Shown here in pieces: positions 6,987 to 16,453 of a stretch of 64,000 nucleotides of DNA. The position numbers and the translations under genes were made by a program. Where the stretch lies: NCBI RefSeq assembly GCF_048551375.1, contig NZ_JBLYZJ010000005.1, forward strand, positions 62,001-126,000, given 5' to 3'. The notes below the pieces were generated by a model. That model worked only from the letters and a program-made list of their open reading frames with translations, did no database searches and was not told where the DNA came from. The DNA comes from Faucicola sp048551375 (lineage in GTDB: Bacteria > Pseudomonadota > Gammaproteobacteria > Pseudomonadales > Moraxellaceae). The first letter of the stretch is position 1, and every line of letters begins with the position of its first letter.

Positions 6987-9230
6987 ATGACCACAAACTG
7001 GCAAGACCCTAATTCCGCCCAAGAATCGGCAAACTATGACAATCCAATCCCCAGCCGTTTATTAATTTTACAAACCCTTACCCAACTTGGCGAGGCGACC
7101 CATCACGAACTCGGCATGAAATTTGACCTTGATGATGAACAATATAGTGCATTGGGTCACCGCCTAAAAGCCATGTACCGTGATGGACAAATCAGCCGTG
7201 ATGCCGATGGCGGTAATCCGTTTATTTTTCGCCCATTGACCGAAAACGATGCGGTGACAGGCATTGTTGCCTCGCACGCCAAAGGTTTTGGCTTTGTGGT
7301 GCTGGAGGATATGCCTGATTTATTTTTGAATGAAACCGAAATGCGTTGGGTGTTTCATGGCGATAAAGTCAAAGCCATCGCCACCAGTAGCGACAATCGT
7401 GGACGCATGAACGGACGGGTGTTAAGCGTGGTCGAACACGCCCAAGAATCCTATATCGGCAAGCTTGAAAAAGACGATGATGGCTTTTTTGTCGAGTTAA
7501 TTAGCCCCAACGGTCATCAGCCTATCACAGTGACCGAAGAAAATATCGAGGCAATGGGTTTGCGACTGGGCGACCCTGTGCGAGTGGGGATTATCGATTA
7601 TCCCAATCAGCATGAGTTTGCTACTGGTAAAATCACCGAAAGCCTTGTCGATGACAACGACCGTGAATTGATTATCAAAACCACGTTGTTAAATTATGAC
7701 ATTCCGCATGAATTTAGCGATAAAGTCATGAAACAAGTCGATGCCTATCAAGAGCCGACCGAGGCGGATTTTGCAGGGCGTAAAGATTTGCGTGAGTTGC
7801 CACTAGTCACCATTGATGGCGAGGATTCTCGTGACTTTGACGATGCGGTATATGCCGAAAAACGCCGTGGTGGTGGTTATCGCCTTGTGGTGGCGATTGC
7901 CGATGTTAGCCATTATGTCACTGCCAATTCGGTGCTTGACCAAGAGGCGTATGAACGTGGGACTTCGGTGTATTTTCCGCATTTTGTCGTGCCGATGTTG
8001 CCAGAAAAACTGTCAAACGGCTTGTGTTCGCTTAATCCGAATGTCGACCGCTTGTGTATGGTTGCCGATATTATTTTATCAAAAGCAGGCAAAGTCACAG
8101 GCTATGAGTTTTATCCCAGCGTCATGCACTCGCAGGCTCGCTTGACCTATAACCAAGTCAATGATTATTTTGCCAGTATCCAAGGCGAACCGACCAAAGC
8201 CGAAGTGCCGATGTCGATTACCCAAAATAAAGCGGTAAAAAAATCCATTGATGTGCTGTATGACCTGTATCAAGTGCTGTTGCAACGCCGTGAAGAACGT
8301 CATGCGATGGAATTTGAAACAACCGAAACTTACATTAAATTTAATGAAGAAGGCAAAATTAGCGAAATCATTCCTCGCACTCGTGGCGATTCGCACCGTT
8401 TGATTGAAGAAATGATGCTACTTGCCAATACTTGTGCGGCGAATTTTGCCTTAACGCAAGAATTGCCTGTGCTGTACCGCAACCACGATACCCCAGAGGC
8501 GGAACGCTCGGCAAGGGTCAGTGATTTTGTTAAACATTTTGGTTTAAGTTTCCCAGAAGAAAACCCAACGCAAGCCGATTATCAACACATTATCGAAGCC
8601 ACTCGTGAGCGTCCTGATGCGATTAGTATTCATAGCGTGCTATTACGCTCAATGCAACAAGCGAATTATTCACCGACTAATATTGGGCATTTTGGCTTGG
8701 CGTATGACGAATACAGCCACTTTACCTCACCAATTCGCCGTTATCCCGACTTGATGCTCCATCGTGCGATTAAGGCGAAAGTCACAGGCAAAAAAGCCCC
8801 CATCCCCGACTGGTCGCTAGAAGACGCAGGTGAACAAACCTCGATGACCGAACGCCGTGCTGATGAAGCCAGTCGCTTTGTCGAGCAGTGGCTCAAAGCC
8901 TCGTATATGCGTGAGCATATTGGCGAAGAGTATGATGCGGTGGTCACGACCGTGACCAATTTTGGGTTATTTGTCACCTTGACCGATGTGCTGATTGATG
9001 GCTTGATTCATATTTCGCATTTGGGGCAGGATTATTTTGTGTATGATGAAAAAGCCCAACAGCTAGTAGGTGAAAAATCTGGGTTGGTGTTTGGCTTGGG
9101 TGATAAAGTGCGGATTAAAGTCGCAGGGGTGAATATGGATACCCAGCAAATTGACTTTGATTTGGTCGCCCAACTGGAAAAATCTGCCTTTAATAATCGT
9201 GGGAAAGGTAAAAATAAGTCTTCAAAATAG
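6987..9230 (+). CDS. rnr: Ribonuclease R
   Basis: A processive 3'-5' exoribonuclease that degrades structured RNA and takes part in rRNA quality control and the cold response. The 747-aa protein carries an N-terminal helix-turn-helix (residues about 20-75), two cold-shock-like OB domains (about 85-225), the RNB catalytic domain with the acidic cluster DSRDFDDAV and the VAIADVSHYV segment, and a C-terminal S1 domain (about 655-735, VTNFGLFVTLTDVLIDGLIH). The RNB signature HFTSPIRRYPDLMLHR is intact. It ends with a short basic tail (NNRGKGKNKSSK), shorter than in E. coli RNase R. It is alone on its strand, without the rlmB partner often found next to it. Confidence 0.96.
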   Translation: MTTNWQDPNSAQESANYDNPIPSRLLILQTLTQLGEATHHELGMKFDLDDEQYSALGHRLKAMYRDGQISRDADGGNPFIFRPLTENDAVTGIVASHAKGFGFVVLEDMPDLFLNETEMRWVFHGDKVKAIATSSDNRGRMNGRVLSVVEHAQESYIGKLEKDDDGFFVELISPNGHQPITVTEENIEAMGLRLGDPVRVGIIDYPNQHEFATGKITESLVDDNDRELIIKTTLLNYDIPHEFSDKVMKQVDAYQEPTEADFAGRKDLRELPLVTIDGEDSRDFDDAVYAEKRRGGGYRLVVAIADVSHYVTANSVLDQEAYERGTSVYFPHFVVPMLPEKLSNGLCSLNPNVDRLCMVADIILSKAGKVTGYEFYPSVMHSQARLTYNQVNDYFASIQGEPTKAEVPMSITQNKAVKKSIDVLYDLYQVLLQRREERHAMEFETTETYIKFNEEGKISEIIPRTRGDSHRLIEEMMLLANTCAANFALTQELPVLYRNHDTPEAERSARVSDFVKHFGLSFPEENPTQADYQHIIEATRERPDAISIHSVLLRSMQQANYSPTNIGHFGLAYDEYSHFTSPIRRYPDLMLHRAIKAKVTGKKAPIPDWSLEDAGEQTSMTERRADEASRFVEQWLKASYMREHIGEEYDAVVTTVTNFGLFVTLTDVLIDGLIHISHLGQDYFVYDEKAQQLVGEKSGLVFGLGDKVRIKVAGVNMDTQQIDFDLVAQLEKSAFNNRGKGKNKSSK

Positions 9231-9309
9231 ATAAATCGTAGCGTGGGTTAGCCGTCTATTTGGTATAACCCACGGAATTTAAATGTAATACTCTGAATTT
9301 CAATGGCTA

Positions 9310-9423
9310 AGGACTTACGCAAATTTTAAATGTATTTTGCTAAATAAAGACGCTAGACCCCTGCATTCGCAGGGGTCTAGCGTCTTTATTCAGAGAAATG
9401 AATTGATAATTTGCGTAAGTCCT
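9310..9423. repeat. MITE-like element, family B (AGGACTTACGCAA ends)
   Basis: 114 bp with perfect ends (AGGACTTACGCAAATT and its complement) and, inside, a perfect 22-bp stem with a 4-nt loop (9343-9390) built on GACGCTAGACCCCTGC. No coding capacity, so any transposition would need an outside transposase. Related copies lie at about 24864-24996, 27185-27320 and (ends only) 29771-29818. Confidence 0.8.
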
Positions 9424-9494
9424 AACTTGACTGAATTATTTTTCTAAAATTACTGCATATTTTGTACCAATTTTAACCAAATCAATTTTTAATC

Positions 9495-9530
9495 AAAAAA
9501 AATGCCAACGGTTCACCATTGGCATTTTTT
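9495..9530. terminator. Bidirectional rho-independent terminator
   Basis: The hairpin AATGCCAA...TTGGCATT is flanked by A- and T-runs between the convergent rnr and YfcC genes, so it can serve both. Confidence 0.85.
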
Positions 9531-9546
9531 ATTTTATCCGTTTAAG

Positions 9547-11097
9547 TTAGCCAAAATGCACTTGTGCCATCAGCATAATTACCGCCAATACACTAATGAT
9601 ACCCATGATGGGTAGTACGAATTTAAGCCACCTATCAAAGGTAATGTTAAACAGCGACAATACCACCAAAATCAAGCCCGTTGGGGCGACAAAACTCATA
9701 ATCCCCTGTCCGTATTGAAACGCACTGACCACCGTGTCACGAGGCAAGCCCACCGTATCAGCAAGCGGTGCGATGATAGGAATCGACAAAACCGCCAAAC
9801 CAGACGATGATTGGATAAAGAATCCCAGCACCACATAAATCAGCATCACCACAATGATAAACAACGATGGACTCATGCCTTGCACCGAATTGGCAGCATA
9901 AAACAAAATCGTATCCGAAATCGAGCCGTCTTCTAGCAAGAAGTTGACCCCACGAGCGATACCAATCGACAGCCCCACACCGACTAAGTCCGCAGACCCT
10001 GAAATAAAGCTATTCATGGCTTGTTTTTCGGACAGACCTGTAAAAAAGATAGCCAACAAAATGATGATAAAAGCGACAATCAAAAACAGCATCGACATCT
10101 CGGCAAACCACCAATCTTGGCTAGACACACCCCATGTCAAAATAAAAAACGCACTGACAAACACCAAAATCATCAAGGCACGAGCTTTGGTAAAGGGAGG
10201 GACATCATGCCCCATGTGTTTGAGACTGGCTTCCACAGCTTGACGTTGGTCATAAATCAACGAACTGGCAGGGTTGTGCTTGACCTTACTGGCATAGCGT
10301 AGCAAATACACCAAGGTAATCGCCACCCCAATCACCAAGCCGATAAAGCGAAACGTCATGCCATCACTGGGGGAAATCCCTGCGACTGCCGATGCCGTGC
10401 CTGTGGCAAACACATTGGTGGTCGAAAAAATTCCACCCACCACAGAGCCTAAATAAATCGCCGCAATACCAACCATCGCATCATACCCTGCGACCAAAAA
10501 TATCGGAATCAAAATCGGAAACAAGGCGATAGTTTCTTCCGCCATACCAAATGTCGTTCCGCCCAGTGAAATCAAGAAATTCACCAACACAATCAACACA
10601 AACTCTTTGCCTTTGGTGACACGAGATAACGCTGCAAACCCTGCATTAATCGCCCCAGTTTGGGTCAATACGCCAATAATACCCCCCAAAATCAACACAA
10701 ACAGCATGATATCTTGGGTATCGGCAAAGCCTCGAATCGGTGCCATAAAAAAATCTTTAAAGCTAGTCGGATGGGCTTCGACATTTTCATAGGTCTTTGG
10801 AATGGCGACAGGCTTTGACAGACTACCACTGGTAAACTTCTCAAGCTTAATATTAATGCCTAAGTTGGTTAAGGTCTGTTGGGTGGCTTCGTAGTTTTTG
10901 GTATCCCCTTTGGGGTCAGTCACGACAAAGCTTTTGGCTTCTTCATCGTAAGTAAGTTTGGCATATTTACCTGCAGGAATCACATGGGTTAATACGGTTG
11001 CCAATAACAACACCAAAAACAACACGGTATAAGCCGTGGGAAAGCTAAATTTTCGTTTTTTGACCGCCTTCTCCACCGCTGTAGATGACGTATCCAT
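9547..11097 (-). CDS. YfcC/DcuC-family carrier
   Basis: A polytopic inner-membrane transporter of the DcuC/ArsB superfamily (YfcC branch), usually annotated as a C4-dicarboxylate or basic amino-acid carrier; the substrate cannot be read from sequence. The start at 11097 is preceded by AAGGAGG at good spacing; the longer frame from 11112 lacks this. The 516-aa product has a cytoplasmic N-terminus (TAVEKAVKKRKFSFPTAYT), a first helix, a periplasmic loop of about 90 residues, then ten to twelve further helices. It contains the conserved GGTTFGMAEETIALFPILIP and SSSGLAVLSIPI re-entrant-type motifs. It is a single-gene unit sharing a terminator with rnr. Confidence 0.85.
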   Translation of the reverse strand: MDTSSTAVEKAVKKRKFSFPTAYTVLFLVLLLATVLTHVIPAGKYAKLTYDEEAKSFVVTDPKGDTKNYEATQQTLTNLGINIKLEKFTSGSLSKPVAIPKTYENVEAHPTSFKDFFMAPIRGFADTQDIMLFVLILGGIIGVLTQTGAINAGFAALSRVTKGKEFVLIVLVNFLISLGGTTFGMAEETIALFPILIPIFLVAGYDAMVGIAAIYLGSVVGGIFSTTNVFATGTASAVAGISPSDGMTFRFIGLVIGVAITLVYLLRYASKVKHNPASSLIYDQRQAVEASLKHMGHDVPPFTKARALMILVFVSAFFILTWGVSSQDWWFAEMSMLFLIVAFIIILLAIFFTGLSEKQAMNSFISGSADLVGVGLSIGIARGVNFLLEDGSISDTILFYAANSVQGMSPSLFIIVVMLIYVVLGFFIQSSSGLAVLSIPIIAPLADTVGLPRDTVVSAFQYGQGIMSFVAPTGLILVVLSLFNITFDRWLKFVLPIMGIISVLAVIMLMAQVHFG

Positions 11098-11230
11098 ACT
11101 ACCTCCTTGCAAAATCGGATTAATTGACCGATGAATGGTAACATTCTACAAAATTAAAGCTACAAAAAAATTTAATTCGTGCAAAAATTTTGATAAGTGG
11201 GATAAAGGCATGGGATTGGCGATGAATTTT

Positions 11231-11983
11231 TTATAATAATGCCAATTCCGCACTAATCGGCAGGTGGTCTGACAAGCTCGCCCACGGTTGTCCTGTATGT
11301 ACCCAAGCACGTTTGACGCTCAGATGACGGACATAAATACGGTCAAGGCTCAAGACAGGCAATTTGGCGGGAAAAGTTGGCAATAATTTACCATGATGAG
11401 CAAGCATGGCTTCCTGCATATTGAGGGTATTGCCCAGTTTTTCGCAAGATAGTTTTTTCCAATCATTAAAATCCCCTGCCAAAATCAACGGCTGGGCTGG
11501 GTCTATCACGTCATTGACATATTGATAAATCACGTCATATTGTTTGGCACGGTCATTTTCCATGAGATTGAGATGGGCATTTAGTACCACGATGGGTATC
11601 TCCCAACCAGTCGGCAAAATTTCACAGTGCAATACCCCTCGTTGTTCCATACGACTGACGGTGATGTTGACATTGTGTTTGGGGTCGAGGGGGTGGCGAG
11701 CAAGGACGGCATTGCCGTGATGTCCATGATTGTATTCGACATTTTTGCCGTAGCTATTTTGGTATTGCAAAAATTCGCCAAACCATTCATGTTGGGATTG
11801 GTTGGGAAATTCGTTGTATTTGACCATGCGTTTGAGGTTTTGCCCTTGCACTTCTTGTAGGCAGACGATGTCAGGGTTGATGCTTTTGAGGGCTTCGGCG
11901 ATGCCTTGGAGTTTGACAAGGCGGTTGAGCGGTGACATGCCTTTATGGATGTTGTAGCTGGTGAGAGTGATGGTGGGTAACAT
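11231..11983 (-). CDS. Endonuclease/exonuclease/phosphatase family protein (YbhP-like)
   Basis: A metal-dependent phosphohydrolase of the EEP/DNase I fold. The 250-aa product begins at ATG 11983, which follows AAAAGGT; the in-frame ATG at 12025 would add 14 non-conserved residues. Family landmarks are YNIHKGM near residue 10, CLQEVQG with the metal-binding Glu, GNAVLARHPL, VLNAHLN, LAGDFNDW, and the C-terminal LSLDRIYV and LSDHLPI with the catalytic His. The overall pattern matches E. coli YbhP. It has no signal peptide, so it is cytoplasmic. Its substrate (DNA, phosphoinositide-like or nucleotide) is unknown. Confidence 0.85.
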   Translation of the reverse strand: MLPTITLTSYNIHKGMSPLNRLVKLQGIAEALKSINPDIVCLQEVQGQNLKRMVKYNEFPNQSQHEWFGEFLQYQNSYGKNVEYNHGHHGNAVLARHPLDPKHNVNITVSRMEQRGVLHCEILPTGWEIPIVVLNAHLNLMENDRAKQYDVIYQYVNDVIDPAQPLILAGDFNDWKKLSCEKLGNTLNMQEAMLAHHGKLLPTFPAKLPVLSLDRIYVRHLSVKRAWVHTGQPWASLSDHLPISAELALL

Positions 11984-12025
11984 AAATACCTTTTGGGAAT
12001 TAATTGGTGTGTTGGTAAAAGTCAC

Positions 12026-12163
12026 GGAATTATGGTGAAAAATAGTAGGTTATAAGTACCGAAATAAAATCATCTTATAATATTCAATCTCGTAGCGTGG
12101 GTTAGCAAAGCGTTACCCACGGAAAATCCAACTATAATTTAATTTTTTCAGTTACTTATGCAA
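12026..12163. repeat. GTGGGTTA inverted repeat between YbhP-like and NYN genes
   Basis: An inverted repeat near 12090-12125 (GCGTGGGTTAGCAAAGCGTTACCCACGG). Similar units occur near 4579-4611, 9238-9278 and 43176-43206. The rest of this 138-bp gap is AT-rich and shows nothing else. Confidence 0.65.
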
Positions 12164-13534
12164 TCAAGATTGTCTAATTTTGGCATGATGACTACGTTTT
12201 GGAATGTCTAAAACTTGTTGGCATTCAGTTCTAATTTTAGCGTGAAACGATTTTTCATCAAACCCAAACTTGGTGTTAGGAAAGTGCCGAAAAATTTGGT
12301 CAAAATCAATATAGTGGTTGTTTGGATTAATTTTTGCCAAAGTATCACAAATAGCAATCTGAAAATCTGTTTTCAATTTGACATAATCACCTCGAAAAAT
12401 CAAAATACTTTGACCTTCTCTTTTGATTTGATTCAAAAATTGCAATTTTGATAAAGTGTGATTTTGTGGCGTATTTTGATATAAATTTTCAAGTGAAACA
12501 TAGGCATTATGCTTGCTCATCTTGAGTAAGGTTTGATAAATAGATTGTTGAAACTGGTTCAGATGAGTCAGCTGTTGAATGGCAATATTTTGAGTATTTT
12601 GGACAGCAAGCGATTTGATGGGCTTGGTAGGTGTTTTTATTCGTACATAATCGTGATTATCAATTTGGGTAACTTCAAAAACCCCCATACTTTCAATAAA
12701 AGCACGTAATTTATTATAACCATAATCTTTATAATTAATTTCTTGCTGTTTTAACTGACTACCCACATAGCTCATAGTGGTAAAGCCATTTTTGGGGGTT
12801 GGATTCTCTTGTAAAATACGAATGACTTTATCTATCAATGGCTTGTTAATGGGTAATTTAGTTGTGGTTTGTGAAAGGGTATCTTGTCTTAGGGTTGCTT
12901 TGGGGACTTGGGGTGGCGGTGTAGCAGATTTCGCAACAACGGTCTTAACTGAATTAATAGGTTTATTAGTTGCCGTTGCTATGGTTTGATTTTTAATAGT
13001 GGGCGTTTTTTCTGTTTCAGTGGCATCAACGACAGGGGCTGTGACTTTAGGGGGTATAATTTTGGGCGAAGGTGCTACAGTTGATGAATTAGGCTTTAAG
13101 CGTGGCAATACCACAAAGTTATCACAGGCTTTGCGAAAGGATTCAACGGCGGTTTCTCGACCAAACCCAAAAACTTTTTTCCCTTTGGTGCGTAAATTTT
13201 TGGCAAGAATACTAAAATCACTGTCCGATGACAAAATACAAAAACAATCATAACCTTGATATGCCAAATCCATCGCATCCACCGCTAAAGCGATATCAGT
13301 CGCATTTTTCTGTTTGACATAAGCAGGAATATGCACTTGCTCAATCAAATGGCTCAGAGCAATGGCATCCCAACTTGCTAAATTAGGTTGCTTAAAATCG
13401 CCATAGACTTTTTGACAGCCAATTTTACCCAACTTATTGATTTGTTGGAAAATATCGTCAATTTGTTTGGCATTGGCATTATCGCCATCAATCAAAACAG
13501 CGATTTTTTGAAAAACTTGTGGTGAATGGGTCAT
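12164..13534 (-). CDS. NYN domain (PIN-like RNase) protein with OST-HTH/LOTUS domain
   Basis: A putative RNA-processing nuclease. Residues 8-150 form a NYN/DUF88 (LabA-like) domain with the expected acidic residues in VLIDGDNAN, KNATDIALAVDAMDL and ILSSDSDF. A low-complexity Thr/Lys/Pro linker (about 155-225) leads to an OST-HTH/LOTUS-type winged helix (about 230-305, KPLIDKVIRILQEN...YVRIKT), a fold linked to RNA (often G-quadruplex or dsRNA) binding. A further segment (about 330-450) looks like two more degenerate winged helices. It is divergent from recG across about 155 bp. The combination suggests sequence- or structure-guided RNA cleavage; the target is unknown. Confidence 0.82.
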   Translation of the reverse strand: MTHSPQVFQKIAVLIDGDNANAKQIDDIFQQINKLGKIGCQKVYGDFKQPNLASWDAIALSHLIEQVHIPAYVKQKNATDIALAVDAMDLAYQGYDCFCILSSDSDFSILAKNLRTKGKKVFGFGRETAVESFRKACDNFVVLPRLKPNSSTVAPSPKIIPPKVTAPVVDATETEKTPTIKNQTIATATNKPINSVKTVVAKSATPPPQVPKATLRQDTLSQTTTKLPINKPLIDKVIRILQENPTPKNGFTTMSYVGSQLKQQEINYKDYGYNKLRAFIESMGVFEVTQIDNHDYVRIKTPTKPIKSLAVQNTQNIAIQQLTHLNQFQQSIYQTLLKMSKHNAYVSLENLYQNTPQNHTLSKLQFLNQIKREGQSILIFRGDYVKLKTDFQIAICDTLAKINPNNHYIDFDQIFRHFPNTKFGFDEKSFHAKIRTECQQVLDIPKRSHHAKIRQS

Positions 13535-13689
13535 TATGTATCAATAATTCTCAATTTTCGCCCATTATAAAAGAATCTGCTAAATTCATAAACACATTTT
13601 ACCCCCAATACCTCTTGATTAACCCTGTAAATCCCCTCAAAAAATGCCATAATAAACCAACCATTTCACACCCCAAACCCAAAAACTCA

Positions 13690-15849
13690 ATGAACCAAGA
13701 CATCTTTAACCTCCCAGTCACCGCCCTCGCTGGCGTAGGTACAAAAATCGCCGAGCAACTCGCCCAACTCGGCATTGAGCGAGTGTTCGACCTGCTATTA
13801 CACCTACCCAGAGACTACGAAGACCGTAGCCGACTGGTCGCCATGTGGGAGCTACAACACGGACAATCTGCCCTTGTCGAAGGGGTCATCGCCCACGTTG
13901 ACAACAAAAAAACAGGCATGAGCGTCCATTTGCAAGACACCGCCTTTGCCACAGGCGGACAGGTGACATTACGATTCTTCAACGTGTATCGAGGACTGGC
14001 TCAGACCATGCAAGTCGGCACTCGCTTACGAGTATTTGGCGAAGTCACCATCAACAAATACGGCACGCAAATCAGCCACCCAGAATTTGAGGTCATCGTG
14101 GGACACAAGCCCCTCACCAACACAGGGCTGATTCCGATTTATCCCACCGTCAAGGGCTTGCACCAAAACAAAATCCGTAGTCTTGTCAAACTCGCCTTGC
14201 AAACCGTCAAACAAGCGAACCCCAATATCCCCACCATGACCGATAGCGACTGGCAAACCGTGCAAAGCGTGATGACTAAGCAGTTTCCGCTGTTGGCTCA
14301 TGTCAGTAATCCGTTTGCCGATTTTAGCCTACTCGATGCGGTGAGTTTTATCCATCAACCGCCGATTTATACCGATTTAACCAAACAACTGCAAGTGTTA
14401 GACAGCCTAAAAAATCGCAGTCACGCCACTTGCCAACGGCTGATTATCGAAGAAATGTTGGCTCATCAACTGAGCCTGCTGTACCGCAAGCAACAACTGT
14501 ATCAGCACAAAGCCCCACGCTGTGACAATCAAAGTGAGCTTGCCGAGCGGTTATTGGCGAGTTTGCCGTTTCGTCCGACCAACGCCCAAAGCCGTGTGGT
14601 AGGCGAGATTGTGGCGGATTTGGCGACTTCGATTCCCATGCTTCGACTGGTGCAAGGCGATGTGGGGGCAGGCAAAACTTTGGTGGCAGGCTTGTCCGCT
14701 TGCTATGCCCTCGATAGCGGTTGGCAAGTGGCGGTGATGGCCCCGACCGAGATTTTGGCAGAGCAACATCTGACCAATTTTAAAAATTGGTTTGAACCGC
14801 TTGGCATTGGCGTGGGTTGGCTCGCTGGCAAGCAAAAAGCCAAAGAGCGAGAGCAAGCCCTACAAGCGGTGGCGAATAATGAAGTGCAAATCGTCATCGG
14901 TACGCACGCTTTATTCCAAGAAAATGTCAATTTTGCCAAATTGGGACTGGTGATTATTGACGAGCAACACCGCTTTGGCGTGGAGCAACGCATGGCTCTG
15001 CTTGACAAAGGGCTGGCTCACACCACACCACACCAACTCATCATGACCGCCACGCCGATTCCTCGCACCCTTGCCATGAGTGCGTTTGGTGATATGGATA
15101 CCTCCATCATTGACGAGTTGCCCCCCAATCGTACGCCCATCACCACGGTCACCATCAGCCGTGATAGGCGTGATGAGGTTATCGAGCGGATTGCCGTCAA
15201 CTGCCAAGAGGGCAAGCAAGCCTACTGGGTGTGTCCGCTCGTTGAAGAATCCACCGCCCTTGATGCTCAATCGGCACAAGCCACCTATGATGACCTTGAC
15301 GACCGCCTAAACCTCAAGATTGGCTTGGTACATGGCAAAATGAAACCTGCGGATAAACAAGCGGTGATGCAGGATTTTAAGGCAGGCAAAACCGCCCTAT
15401 TGGTGGCGACTACTGTCATCGAAGTGGGTGTGGATGTGCCGAATGCGTCACTAATGGTGATTGAAAATGCCGAACGGCTGGGCTTATCGCAACTGCACCA
15501 ACTGCGTGGGCGAGTGGGGCGAGGGACTGCCAAAAGTTTTTGTGTGCTACTGTACCAAACGCCTTTATCCGAAACAGGGATTGAACGGCTGAATGTGCTT
15601 CGTGATAGCACAGACGGCTTTGTCATCGCCCAAAAAGACTTGGAGTTGCGAGGGGCGGGCGAGTTGCTTGGTAAACGTCAAACAGGCTTTGACAGCTATT
15701 ATATTAGCGACTTGGTGCGTGATGAAAATTTGCTGATTATCGCCCAGTTTGTCGCCAAATACTTGATTGCCGACCCCAAGCGAAAAGCGGATGTACAGCA
15801 GTATATCAGCCATTGGACACCCGATGCGGTGAAATATATTAATGCGTAA
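13690..15849 (+). CDS. recG: ATP-dependent DNA helicase RecG
   Basis: A superfamily 2 helicase that remodels stalled replication forks and Holliday junctions. From ATG 13690 the protein is 719 aa and starts MNQDIFNLPVTALAGVG, the normal RecG N-terminus. The frame stays open another 57 codons upstream without conserved content. The wedge/OB domain occupies about residues 60-200. Helicase motif I is GDVGAGKT, motif II is DEQH with following RFG, and motif III is TATPIPRTL. The C-terminal helicase lobe has VATTVIEVGVDVPNA and QLRGRVGRG, followed by the TRG-type region (LRDSTDGFVIAQKDLELRGAGE). Codon use is slightly more GC-rich than in neighbouring genes. Confidence 0.96.
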   Translation: MNQDIFNLPVTALAGVGTKIAEQLAQLGIERVFDLLLHLPRDYEDRSRLVAMWELQHGQSALVEGVIAHVDNKKTGMSVHLQDTAFATGGQVTLRFFNVYRGLAQTMQVGTRLRVFGEVTINKYGTQISHPEFEVIVGHKPLTNTGLIPIYPTVKGLHQNKIRSLVKLALQTVKQANPNIPTMTDSDWQTVQSVMTKQFPLLAHVSNPFADFSLLDAVSFIHQPPIYTDLTKQLQVLDSLKNRSHATCQRLIIEEMLAHQLSLLYRKQQLYQHKAPRCDNQSELAERLLASLPFRPTNAQSRVVGEIVADLATSIPMLRLVQGDVGAGKTLVAGLSACYALDSGWQVAVMAPTEILAEQHLTNFKNWFEPLGIGVGWLAGKQKAKEREQALQAVANNEVQIVIGTHALFQENVNFAKLGLVIIDEQHRFGVEQRMALLDKGLAHTTPHQLIMTATPIPRTLAMSAFGDMDTSIIDELPPNRTPITTVTISRDRRDEVIERIAVNCQEGKQAYWVCPLVEESTALDAQSAQATYDDLDDRLNLKIGLVHGKMKPADKQAVMQDFKAGKTALLVATTVIEVGVDVPNASLMVIENAERLGLSQLHQLRGRVGRGTAKSFCVLLYQTPLSETGIERLNVLRDSTDGFVIAQKDLELRGAGELLGKRQTGFDSYYISDLVRDENLLIIAQFVAKYLIADPKRKADVQQYISHWTPDAVKYINA

Positions 15850-16044
15850 TTCCTATTATCCCAACTTTTTAACCTCTTATCAGATTTACAAAATACTAGC
15901 AGACAACTGACTTTCGTTCTGTATAAAATATTTGCTAATTAAGGTACGATGAATGGATAATATGATAGTTTATGTATTATTTTTTCATGGGCATTCACCT
16001 TGAGTTACCCACCGTTATTTATTACTAAAATGAAGGATACAACT

Positions 16045-16227
16045 ATGCCACAAACTAAATATGATGCCAATGTTGCTAGTAAAGCAGACGCAGAAGCCAT
16101 TGTTAATAAAGCAGAAAATGTACAAGGCGTAAAATTTGTCAACGTAAGTGAAGATGGCAAAACCATCGTTGTGACACATGGTGATGATTTTGACGAAGCT
16201 GGTTTTAAAGCTGTTGCAGGTCTATAA
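16045..16227 (+). CDS. Small (60-aa) conserved-looking hypothetical protein
   Basis: A compact acidic protein starting MPQTKYDANVASKADAEAIV behind AAGGAT. The in-frame ATG at 16000 would add 15 poorly plausible residues. The predicted alternation (helix near ADAEAIVNKA, strands VKFVNV and TIVVTHG, helix DEAGFKAV) recalls half of a ferredoxin-like or heavy-metal-associated fold, but the metal-binding CxxC is absent. It has no signal or membrane segment and is followed by a clear terminator, so it is a monocistronic gene with its own promoter. Function is unknown. Confidence 0.7.
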   Translation: MPQTKYDANVASKADAEAIVNKAENVQGVKFVNVSEDGKTIVVTHGDDFDEAGFKAVAGL

Positions 16228-16302
16228 TAAAGTATCTGTCATCAAATACGCCATCGTTTAATTTTGGTGCTGTATTTTTGATATGATAACGCCCTAAGTT
16301 TC

Positions 16303-16330
16303 AAAAAAAGCTGACGAAAGTCGGCTTTTT
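16303..16330 (+). terminator. Terminator after the 60-aa gene
   Basis: The stem AAAAGCTGAC/GTCGGCTTTT with GAAA loop is followed by a T-run, 75 nt downstream of the small gene. Confidence 0.85.
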
Positions 16331-16453
16331 TATTGGGGTTTTATGGGTCATTGGTAGGGAATTTTAGGAGGATTGATAAGATTTTTTTATCTTTTGCTAA
16401 ATAAATGGTTTAGAATATAAGCTTATTTTGTTCATTTAATACAAAGGTTTGGT

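Larger units (their letters stand above)
9231..9546. other. Gene-free stretch with two repeats and a terminator
   Basis: A 316-bp gap between rnr and the YfcC gene. It holds a GTGGGTTA-type inverted repeat (about 9238-9278), a family B palindromic element (9310-9423) and a hairpin terminator (9495-9530). No gene was seen. Confidence 0.8.
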
